Source: Leptomonas pyrrhocoris
Lineage: Eukaryota > Euglenozoa > Kinetoplastea > Trypanosomatida > Trypanosomatidae
NCBI RefSeq assembly: GCF_001293395.1
Contig: NW_015438370.1
Location: 372,001-436,000 of the forward strand
DNA length: 64,000 nucleotides
Direction: 5' to 3'
Part shown: piece after piece, positions 56,601 to 64,000 of the stretch
Layout: each line of letters opens with the position of its first letter
Numbering within the stretch: position 1 is the first letter of the stretch
Position numbers and translations under genes: made by a program
Notes under the pieces: generated by a model
Told to the model about the DNA's origin: nothing
Database searches by the model: none
What the model saw: the letters and a program-made list of their open reading frames with translations, nothing else

Positions 56601-58702
56601 TCCTCCAACTCCACGATGCGGTGTAACGCGTGTGCGCAGGTGGTGGTGGTAGTGGCAGCGGCTGCAGCGTTGTTGCACGTTGACCCCGATGTGGCTCCGC
56701 TGCCGTCTTCTCCTTCTTCCACTGCTATTGCTGTTGTGGTCGTCCGTGCTTTGTACTTCTGCAACGCGGCTTCGTAGCGCGCGTCGAGGTCACGCAGCTG
56801 CGCCGCAAAGCGCTCTTCCTGTTCGCGCCCTACTTCCAGCTTCGCCGCCTCATGCAGACACTTCTCCTCACAGAGCTGGTCCTTCAGCGATATCACTTCC
56901 TTGAAAAGCGATTCTTTTTCGTCTTCGAGGCGATGCACCGCCGCTTTAAGCCGATCCTGCACCGCATCCGCACGCCCATGCTGCTCCTCGCGCTGCTGCG
57001 CAAGTTCGTCGCGCAGCGTGGAGAGCTCGGCGTCGTACTGCACCATCAACGTTGCTTCCTTGCTGTTGTACGCGACTTGCAGCTCGTGAAGACGCTCTTC
57101 GTGTTGGAGTGTGAGATGGGCCAATGCCGCACGGTGGCTCTCTCGCTCCTCTGCCAACCGCGTCTGCCAGCGCGCCTCCGCGTGCGTCTCTATGGTGCTT
57201 TGTTGTGCCGCTATGGCCTCCTGCGCGTGCATGGCCGCCTGTCGCCCTTCGCGCTCCACCGCCTGCTTCTCCGCTACCACACGACTCACTTCGCCATGGA
57301 GGCGTTTGATGACGTCGGCGTACTCCTGCTGCACCCGCTGCACGTACTCGGCCGTCTCCTGCGCCGCGGCCGCGTATTCCTCCGCGAGCTGTTCGTATGA
57401 GTCCACGTATTCCCGGCCGACCGCCGCCTGCCGCTGGGCATGTTCTTTTAATAGGTTTTCACGCAGCTCCGTGATGTCGCGCATCGCCACGTGCAGGGTC
57501 TCCAGTTGGCGGCGGCTGGACTCCCGCGCTGCTACCTCCCCGGTTGCGATCATGCGGGCGTGCTCCTCTTTGAGAAACTGCAACCACTGCTGCTCACGCC
57601 GTGCCGCCTGCGCATCCATCAGCCGTGTGCGCTCCTCCATGTCCTGCTCGATGATGGCGCGGTATTCAGCCTTGAAAGACCCCACCTGGTCCTGCACTGC
57701 CGTGGCAATGGCCTGAAACTGCGCCGCCTCTGTCTCGACGTTGTGCTGCGCCGTGGTGACTAAGTGCCGCTGCAGCGCGTGCTTCAGCGTCTCCTGATGC
57801 GCCGCGCACGACGCTTGCAGACGACCCAGCAAGGAGGTGGCACAGTCGTCGCGCGTCTTCTCCAGCTCCGCGGCGCAGCGCCGCCACTCCTGCGAGACAC
57901 GTTGCATGGCCGCCTCCAGGTGCTCTGCGCTCGCCACATCGCGAAAACGGATCAGCTCTTCATAATCGGTGAGCAGCTGCGCGGTTTGCGCCACGACGTC
58001 GTCGTCGGTGCGGCGCTGCTCGGCCTCCGCACGCAACTGCCGCGTGCGCTGCTGCAAGTGGGTCTTCTTCTCGTAGCTGTAGAGGCGCTGCACCTCCTCC
58101 AGCTGTCGGCGCGTGCGGTTTAGTTCGTCCTCGAGGCTCTTGTGATGGTCGATGGCCGGACGAGGCATGACTGTCGTTGCTGGGCCACTCTCTTCTGATA
58201 GAAAGCGCACAACATCGGGTGAGCTCGCCTCCATTCGTGGTGCTGCAGGCCGTGCGTCCGGTGGGGACATGTCGATATGCACCGCCACGTCGCGATGCTG
58301 AGAAGCAGGACGAGGAAGGAGAAGAGGCGGGCGTGCATGCGTGCTGGACGGCGAGGTCGATTCCCGCGGCGAGGCCGTCGTGGAGCCGGCGAAGGAGGGA
58401 GCGGCCGTCGTCATACTCGCTGGTGGAGACGTCGATGAGCGAGGCGCCACTTGACGGTCCGCCTGCGGTGGCGACGGAACACGCGGACTCGGTGACGAGC
58501 CGGCGAGGATCGAAAGTTCGTCACCTTGTTTCCGCCGCGGTGCCGCAGCGTCGCGACTGCGTGAACGCGCGGCGGCGGCGGCGGCGGCGGCGATGAGGCG
58601 GGCGTTGGCCTGGTGAATACTTGAGACAACATTCAAGTCGGCAGACGCGACGGCTGGCGACGGCCGCGGTCTTCGCAGCGGGGGAGGCTGCGCGTACGAC
58701 AT
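53648..58702 (-). CDS. Very long coiled-coil protein, probable cytoskeletal component (1,684 aa)
   Basis: The start is the ATG at 58700-58702 (MSYAQPPPLRRPR); sequence upstream in the frame has no further ATG. Residues 1-190 are Pro/Ser/Ala-rich with an Ala run. From about 195 to 1440 the protein is almost continuous Glu/Gln/Arg-rich coiled coil, broken by a Gly/Thr/Ala linker at about 652-694. A Pro/Thr/Ser-rich linker (about 1445-1515) leads to a C-terminal helical module: LWDVLEVPPDERHAFLDYV at about 1521-1545, then LQRLEAQLPLLEALTRRDYV, and RLTEQLRHDVTAHE near the end. No motor, membrane or enzyme motif. The layout fits a basal-body, flagellum-attachment or centrosome-type structural protein; the sequence does not show which. 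Low-complexity coiled coil would give many spurious database hits, so the C-terminal module is the best search query. Confidence 0.85.
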   Translation of the reverse strand: MSYAQPPPLRRPRPSPAVASADLNVVSSIHQANARLIAAAAAAAARSRSRDAAAPRRKQGDELSILAGSSPSPRVPSPPQADRQVAPRSSTSPPASMTTAAPSFAGSTTASPRESTSPSSTHARPPLLLPRPASQHRDVAVHIDMSPPDARPAAPRMEASSPDVVRFLSEESGPATTVMPRPAIDHHKSLEDELNRTRRQLEEVQRLYSYEKKTHLQQRTRQLRAEAEQRRTDDDVVAQTAQLLTDYEELIRFRDVASAEHLEAAMQRVSQEWRRCAAELEKTRDDCATSLLGRLQASCAAHQETLKHALQRHLVTTAQHNVETEAAQFQAIATAVQDQVGSFKAEYRAIIEQDMEERTRLMDAQAARREQQWLQFLKEEHARMIATGEVAARESSRRQLETLHVAMRDITELRENLLKEHAQRQAAVGREYVDSYEQLAEEYAAAAQETAEYVQRVQQEYADVIKRLHGEVSRVVAEKQAVEREGRQAAMHAQEAIAAQQSTIETHAEARWQTRLAEERESHRAALAHLTLQHEERLHELQVAYNSKEATLMVQYDAELSTLRDELAQQREEQHGRADAVQDRLKAAVHRLEDEKESLFKEVISLKDQLCEEKCLHEAAKLEVGREQEERFAAQLRDLDARYEAALQKYKARTTTTAIAVEEGEDGSGATSGSTCNNAAAAATTTTTCAHALHRIVELEEELQQTQRQHAAELSQAVDATTSLWSARLKDAQQRQTDERDALEAQYGRLRQTLLEEVRRREEAVESRCAAQREAHQRELQEAVVLEKEEAKRALQQLQREHDERRSQTEADLTAHAQRREDAVAAREEKLAEAEADWQRRRADERHDLLETLRQHVAAECAEQQCLLQEGEARLREEQDALAKQQLRRAHEIRVAVQQEEKTKFDAQLHDAQERWMQLMEAEARQRYATWQEARTAEMESMKALHQSEVALLRGYYTAQLQSLRSCHEHHGEVLRQEMLARETAWAAARAASLDAYETAAADRLRDVLEREKREWDAAQQQRIQVAGASLDSVAQGAVSALAATETDRRRVEQELREVYLTVLQDQERKTAQHLAELHADHEKDLAKLRQDGEERSQRQATQLREEFKQRSAQQEEHLKKVVASHEAAMAVLRAEQAEQLAAQRTAAQEALLHAHQQASDAQRAREAVTEAARREADEEHRRQLHALQQQCDAQAAQLIRKEADVHAQAQRIREEQQAALRQEYERSLASLREALEARNKSYASLQASFYEQVHTEATRISAAMEKAYGKFTEEQRTQLADRLAAQETAQMEQQRSQQEQLARLQQQHEAALTAQTTKIRDEHNNACARLKAAFDAQQAEWKKLLEAERAQRAAAESTVEALTVQIAQLQVTQEQQQAAAYRALDHEYRHLLDQAVGQLQEEREAVARRSLEEAERHFMSELLPLVRHPGDDNDEQQQQQQRTVSFTPSTSTPTPLPPYVSRDVTPPPASPTLRWRTTPPPLSPAGPVESAEAAASRLPPSPHPPTPSAPSSPQQREKDQQRLQQLWDVLEVPPDERHAFLDYVHSLEGGGAEEGTLHEPRQRAWTAELQRLEAQLPLLEALTRRDYVARQLRALRSTPPLASVAVNKSAGRKQQQLQQEERKKKSSGRKAEGEDLPPPVYERLAAELARLTEQLRHDVTAHETLYGQVFRYNGRRVMEVIGK

Positions 58703-61424
58703 GTAAGCCGTGTGCGGCTCACTATTCCAAAGGAACAAACGACGGCACACCTAAAGAGGGGTAATATATATGTATAAATATTACAAAAAGAAACCAGGCT
58801 TCAATCCGTTTTCAGGTGTGCCACTCAAGGCGATTAGAAATGTATCGGGGTGTATCTATGGTATGGTATGATGGATCCACCCACACATGGGGATCCTATG
58901 GGTGTGCTTGTATTTGTCTATTTGATTGGAACGGAGAAGAGGTCGGGTTTTTTTTTCGGTACCTTTACGATTTGCCTTGCGAGAGATGATGTCAGCAGAA
59001 ACGCGACTGTCTCTTTTTTTGTGGTGAGAAGAGTCTTGAAAAGGAAGGGAGAGAACAACAAGAGCAACAGAGAAAGAAGATGATGAAGCGAGAGCCGGTT
59101 TTCTTGTATTTTCTTTTTGATATCTCAAACCACATCTGGATTCCTGACATTCACCAAATGAAACAGCAGCAAGAGCAACAGAAGAGAACGGGATCATTGA
59201 AAAACAAACAAACAAACCCACAACGCCTCATTGTTCTCTCCCTTCTCTTTTGTTGTTGAGATTGGCTGCAAGGGCAACCACATCTACCTTGTGCTTCGGC
59301 TTTTGAATGGCTCTTGCTCGTGAAAAAGAAAAGGAAAAGGCGGTCGAACTACGCATGCACACACACACACAGCCGTAGACGTCATTTGCATATCTATATT
59401 GTCTGTACTGTTTCTTTTATTGCGCCTTCTGCTCAGCTTTTCGGATTCACCTTTCCGCTGCTTCAGCACCGCAGCACACACACAGACACACACACAGACA
59501 AACACACTCCACATCTTTCCGCTGACGCCGTCGCACGTATGAGTATAGAGAAGACAACAACAACAACAAAAAAATACAAATAGAAAGATCGTGGAGTGAG
59601 GAGGGAGAGGAGGAAGAACACACACATATATATATATTTATGACGAAGGTATTGTTGAAGGCGTACACAACAGGGGTAGAAACTAATGAAAGAGAAAACA
59701 ATTAAGAAAAAAAGTCGGTATCTTAAATTCGTCTTCAGAAAACGCTTCGTTCGAAGCAAACAAACAAACAGCAACTGATCGAGAAAATAAAAGGAAAGCG
59801 TTACAGATACAAAGTACACACACACCAAAGGTCACGGCCAGCGTGTATCGGATTGCTGGGTGGGGTCACCATCGTCGTGCGTCACGGTTCCGCCTTTCTC
59901 TCTCCCTTTATTATTATTATTACTTTTCATTCCCTCTCGGCCCTCCGCGGGGATTATTCGGAAAGAAGCTGACGCGTTATCCAGCTCGGTAACTAGCCCG
60001 ACAGTGTATCTCGTCAGAATATCGAAGGAGCCGCATGGGTGGGTGGGTCAACAATGCACTTTGAGAGAAAAAAGTAAACCCACACAAATATGGTCGAGAC
60101 CGAGAGGAAATCAAAAAGAGAACGAGCTGTGAGGCGAACCCGTCAACGAAGAATACTAATAATAAAAAAGAGGACCATTGCGGCTGACAAAGAAGAAGAA
60201 CAGTATTCATGAAGATCCATATACGCAGAAACGCACAGAACGGAATAAGGAAAAAGAAAAAAGAAAAGCAAGCAACCTCAGATTAATCTACCCTGTTGAC
60301 TGTATTAATGATGAGACCTGTTCCTGGCTGATGCACCCGAGAGGCGCACACACACACTGTCATCACAACCAAAGATCGCAAAAAATGGTTTGAGTTCGTC
60401 AGAAGTCTTGAGTGCAGTCAGAAAGTTCGGTAATCTACGGAATATCTACAATGAATCCTGGTAGGTGAAGAACTGCTGTCCATTTGGCCTCTTCTTTAGA
60501 GAAAAAAAAACCCTGCAGTCAGAAGTACCGCTCTTCTTCGTTGTTTTTTTTTTTAAAGTAAAGAGAGAAAGAGTGCTTGATGTGAGCCTTTGCATTTCCA
60601 ATCGACCCTCAGCGCGTATGAGCACTGCCGTCGTCATTTCCTCAGCATTCGGAGATGCGCTCCCTGGACTGTCAACCGTCCTTACCCCCCCCCCCACCCC
60701 CACCACACACACATGGACACATGGACATACGTGCTCACTAAACCCAGCATCAAAGAAACACTACGAATAGTACTGCAGCCCGAAAAATGTAGGCACCCAA
60801 GGGCCAACACACGCACAGGCACAGGAGAAGGGCGGGTGACGTCGATCAATGAAGGACGGGAAAAAGAAAAGAAGATTACACCACACAAACAAACAAACAA
60901 AAATATTACTTAAAACACTATAGAGGGAGGAGTGGCATTACGGAACCTGACAGGCGAGCTACTGAGGATGGTAAGAGTCCAGAATAGCTGCACACATGTT
61001 AATTAACGAAACAGAAGAACGAAAGGAACCGAAAAATAATAACAATAGCAAAGAAAAACAGAACACAAAAGAAAGAAAGAAAGAAGCTGAACGGTATTTT
61101 CTTTTTTTTGCCCAAAACATAGAAGTTGAGAATAGCAAAAAAAAGAGATATCGTTCTGCTGATCAAAAGAAGAAGAAGAACAGAAAGAGGGGAAGAGTTC
61201 TCATATACAAGTATATTTTATATAGTATATACTCTTATATATATCACCAGTCAAAGAGATGAATCAGAACAACAAACCCAAAAGTAAAAAAAAGAAAACG
61301 TACTCGCTCCACTTCTCCTTGTGCACACTCGAAGTACGAATACACAATAGTAGCAATACATAATTGTCGGGACGTCGTTTCACTGCCCCCCCGTCTTTCT
61401 TCTTTCTTTATTTTCTTTGGCGGT
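58703..61424. other. Longest gene-free stretch (2.7 kb), with many simple repeats
   Basis: It is A-rich and purine-rich on the plus strand. Repeats seen are CA-rich segments (about 59359-59372 and 59470-59508), a TA stretch near 59625-59640, C runs at about 60685-60704 next to a CA repeat, and an AAAC-type repeat at about 60886-60903. It should carry the 3' UTR of the transporter gene and the 5' region of the coiled-coil gene. No frame has the coding bias of the neighbours, and I recognise no RNA gene, although a snoRNA-size gene could be missed by eye. Confidence 0.55.
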
Positions 61425-63527
61425 CTAGTGATCTTCACGCAGCGGCTCCGACGCAGCGGGGTGGTTCTCCCTCGCGTGTCCCTCCTCCTCTTCCTCCTCC
61501 TCTGCGGCTGCCTGCACCTTCTTGCGAATCACCTTCCCGTCGATGTCGATATCGTCCGATATCTTCGCCGCCGGCAGCATCAGCGTCAGCGGGAAGATGA
61601 GCAGCGGGCACGCGAAGTGGCCCACCAGAATCAAGTAGGGCACGTTCTTGAAGTCGCAGACGTTGTTCGCCACGTCCGCCACCACCGGCCACCCAAGCTC
61701 CATCACCAAGGCACCGACGGAGTTCGACAGCGCGGCACCGAAGTTGCCGAGGCTAGACATGACAGCCATCACCATGCACTCCGTGCCGCGTGGCAGCAGC
61801 CGCGACAGCAGCAGCACAATCGGCATGTACGAGAGGTAGTAGCAGGTTTGGTAGACGATCTGGTCGCCCAGGATGTACATGGCGTGGTCCGGGATGCCAA
61901 TCGCCACGTTCCAGCGCTTGACGATGATGAGGTCGAAGATGGAGGCGATGATCTGCACTATCGTCGCAACCACCATCGTCACGCGGTAGCTCATCTTGGA
62001 GAAGACGTAGGTGAAGAGCGCGACCCCGATCAAACCGCCCACGTTGCCGATGATACTGCCGACGGTGGTGTAGAAGGTGTAGGTGAAGTGCGGCCCCTCG
62101 GGCAGGCACGATGCCGGCGCCATGTAGAAGCTGTCCAGCGCCCCCGGCAGCTGCAGGTAGAACAGCTGCTGCAAAAAGATATACACATTCGCCTTGGCAA
62201 TCGCGAGCGGCAGGGAGTAGAACGCGAGCAGGATGCACACGACGGAGACAGCAATCGAGCAGTAGAGGAGGTCGTAGCTGTTCCCGAGAACCGTGACGAC
62301 CGTCATGGCAATCACACCAGCGGTCATGACAACACAGTACAACACGATCTTCCAGTTGTCGGTCACCACGGTGTGGTTCACTTCGATGATGCCGAGAAGA
62401 ACGCGGGTGATGCGGGGCTCCTCGCGCACGACCTGATCAACGCGGCGCGGCGGGGCTCCGTCGGGGTGGGCGGCTGCGGTTGGCGGAGGGTTGTTGTTGT
62501 CCAGCTCGTCCTCCAGCGCTGCCGCCACCACCGGCGCACGCGGCGAGTCATTCTCCTCGTCGTCCGCGTCTAGCCTCTTCACCACGACACCGCCGCTGTC
62601 GTCGCCCTCTTCGTTCTCCGTGGAGGAGGACAGACCGTGCTCCTCGTCCCAGCGCCGTGCCTCGATCAAGGCCTGCTGGTAGTTGTTCTCGCAGTCCTCC
62701 AGTCGCTCCTTCTCGTTCGTCTTCTCCTGCAGCCAGTTCATGGCGAAGAAGGCGGCGGGCACGAGCTGCGCCACGGCGGCGATGTACATCCCCACCTGCT
62801 GCAGGTTGCGGTCGGACAGCGGGCCCTGCACCCCGGCCGAGATAATTCCTCCAATCATAATGCAGCTGTAGACGACGCCGACCAGCGGCGGGCCGGCGCG
62901 GGGGGACTTACGGAGCAGACGGCTGTACTGACCGGCTACCAGGATGATCACATTCGCAATACTCCACACCGTCAGGAACATGAAGGCGGCTCCGGTGTTC
63001 GCAGAGGACTGCTGCGCCGGCAGCAGCGCGAAGCCGAGGGCAAAGGCGAAGCCGAGCAGGCAGGAAATCACCAGGTACCACCGCTTCGTGTGGAAAACGA
63101 AGGCGAAAGTGTCTGTGAAGACGGCGGTGAAGGCCATCAGCGACCAGCCCAGACCTGCGATGCCGGCCAGGCGCTGATAGCGCTCAGCGGAGATGCCGAA
63201 GCGGGAGCGGAACATGGCGAACTTGGAGTAGTTGATCAAGTTGTTTGCCAGCCCTCGCTGCATGAAGTTGCAAATGGCGAGCATGCTGGGCACCTTCGGT
63301 CCGAGGTACTGCACACTGCGACCGTAGAACGGGATGCGGAGGATCACCGGGGCGCAGTTGGCGATGCCCATCGACTCCGGATGCACGTAGTCCTGCTCGT
63401 TCGTCACCAATGCCTTCTGGTGGTAGTCGCCGCCGCCGGAGGGAGCGCTGTCGTTGGGCGTGGAGGAGCTGCTCTCGTCCATGATTACCTCCGCCGCCGG
63501 GGAGGTGCCGCGGTTATTGGAACGCAT
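61425..63527 (-). CDS. Folate/biopterin transporter family protein (BT1/FBT)
   Basis: A 700-residue membrane protein read from the ATG at 63525-63527 (MRSNNRGTSPAAEV). Characteristic kinetoplastid FBT stretches are RIPFYGRSVQYLGPKV, ANNLINYSKFAMFRSRFG, ERYQRLAGIAGLGWSLMAF, DTFAFVFHTKRWYL, ALGFALLPAQQSSAN and GQYSRLLRKSPRAGPPLVG; compare RYQRL, GWS-IKAF and TKRWYM in Leishmania BT1 and folate transporters. About 12 membrane segments are visible, with a long hydrophilic loop at about 266-370 between the two halves and an acidic cytosolic tail (EEEEEEE). Trypanosomatids need external pteridines or folate and import them through this family at the plasma membrane. Substrate (folate, biopterin, S-adenosylmethionine or other) cannot be read from the sequence. 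It is a single copy in this window. Confidence 0.88.
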   Translation of the reverse strand: MRSNNRGTSPAAEVIMDESSSSTPNDSAPSGGGDYHQKALVTNEQDYVHPESMGIANCAPVILRIPFYGRSVQYLGPKVPSMLAICNFMQRGLANNLINYSKFAMFRSRFGISAERYQRLAGIAGLGWSLMAFTAVFTDTFAFVFHTKRWYLVISCLLGFAFALGFALLPAQQSSANTGAAFMFLTVWSIANVIILVAGQYSRLLRKSPRAGPPLVGVVYSCIMIGGIISAGVQGPLSDRNLQQVGMYIAAVAQLVPAAFFAMNWLQEKTNEKERLEDCENNYQQALIEARRWDEEHGLSSSTENEEGDDSGGVVVKRLDADDEENDSPRAPVVAAALEDELDNNNPPPTAAAHPDGAPPRRVDQVVREEPRITRVLLGIIEVNHTVVTDNWKIVLYCVVMTAGVIAMTVVTVLGNSYDLLYCSIAVSVVCILLAFYSLPLAIAKANVYIFLQQLFYLQLPGALDSFYMAPASCLPEGPHFTYTFYTTVGSIIGNVGGLIGVALFTYVFSKMSYRVTMVVATIVQIIASIFDLIIVKRWNVAIGIPDHAMYILGDQIVYQTCYYLSYMPIVLLLSRLLPRGTECMVMAVMSSLGNFGAALSNSVGALVMELGWPVVADVANNVCDFKNVPYLILVGHFACPLLIFPLTLMLPAAKISDDIDIDGKVIRKKVQAAAEEEEEEEGHARENHPAASEPLREDH

Positions 63528-64000
63528 CGTTTACTCTCCCTTCCTTCCTTTGATTCGCCTCTTCTTTTATCGTGTGTCGATGTGTATGTGGGAGTATCTT
63601 CAGCGTGACGTTTGGGAAGGACTTCTACGGAGGCCCAACGGTCGGGAAAAGAGAAAGGAGAGGAGGAGGGGGGAGGGGGAATTGGTGCCGCAAACACACA
63701 GATTTCTAACAAGTGCAAGGACGCATCGCGTTAGATGCTTTCATAAAAAGGCTACGTAGGAGGAGGAGGAGTTGTCAGCGTAACGCTGGCACTCACACAC
63801 TCGTGATAGCGCGCTTCCTGTCACACACAGACATACGCCTACTCATAGTAAAAGCACGTATGCAAGTGGTGTGCAGCGGTGCCGCAGAGGACGCCTGTTT
63901 CCTCTTGTCCGGAAAACGAGAAAAGGGAGAGGAAAGAGCAGCAACGACAAGAAACACCATCGTATTGAAGACGCACTCCTTGTCGTGGCTTTTTTTTTCG
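63528..64000. other. Upstream flank of the transporter gene, no gene seen
   Basis: About 470 bases to the window edge. A G/A-rich stretch at about 63644-63683 would be a pyrimidine tract on the minus strand, a good place for the transporter's splice acceptor. A T run lies at about 63990-63998. No supported coding frame. Confidence 0.55.

Noticed and set aside
59463-59828. Possible small membrane protein on the minus strand in the 2.7 kb gap
   Set aside because: The hydrophobic peptide arises from T-rich sequence and a CA repeat (VCLSVCVSVCV); codon use is unlike the neighbours.
1-64000. CRISPR arrays, bacterial operons, mobile elements and virus-like elements
   Set aside because: No regularly spaced repeats, transposase, reverse transcriptase, capsid or terminal repeats were seen; the organism is a eukaryote.

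Overview
The window looks like nuclear DNA of a trypanosomatid, probably close to Leishmania, Leptomonas or Crithidia. It has long intronless genes with GC-rich third codon positions. They lie head to tail in two large unidirectional clusters, separated by intergenic stretches rich in pyrimidines on the coding strand, as expected for trans-splicing and polyadenylation of polycistronic RNA. From memory, the set epsilon-tubulin / kinesin / RPL9 / tandem RPS23 / CRK1 / TCP-1 delta resembles part of L. major chromosome 21. I could not check this.

Plus-strand cluster (1 to about 35.1 kb): the tail of an unidentified membrane protein; a giant low-complexity coiled-coil protein; epsilon-tubulin with an apparent one-base frameshift near its end; the axonemal inner-arm dynein light chain p28 (DNALI1 family); a Gly/Asn/Pro-rich coiled-coil protein; a large kinesin; ribosomal protein L9 (uL6); two identical tandem genes for ribosomal protein S23 (uS12); the cyclin-dependent kinase CRK1; and the chaperonin subunit TCP-1 delta (CCT4).

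Convergent strand switch (35.1 to 36.5 kb): three tRNA genes, all on the plus strand, for Pro(AGG), Val(AAC) and Lys(CTT). Each is followed by a T-run that can end RNA polymerase III transcription. Purine/pyrimidine asymmetry of the intergenic DNA flips here.

Minus-strand cluster (63.5 down to 36.5 kb, in order of transcription): a folate/biopterin (BT1/FBT) family transporter; a 1,684-residue coiled-coil protein; a small acidic-tailed protein; a golgin-84-like tail-anchored coiled-coil protein; a WD40 protein; a 1,819-residue protein with TPR-like repeats and about 26 IQ motifs; and, next to the tRNA genes, a homologue of TFIIIC subunit 5 (tau95/GTF3C5).

Several genes point to the flagellum, basal body or microtubules (epsilon-tubulin, p28, kinesin, and possibly the IQ and coiled-coil proteins), and others to translation and protein folding (L9, S23, tRNAs, CCT4). 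In trypanosomatids such neighbours are usually not functionally linked. The observations most worth following are the TFIIIC5 homologue beside tRNA genes, the epsilon-tubulin frameshift, the repeated [FY]-x-[RK]-x-x-[ST] motif in the kinesin tail, the IQ array, and a coding-like antisense remnant near 51.6 kb. I found no mobile element, CRISPR array or virus-like element.
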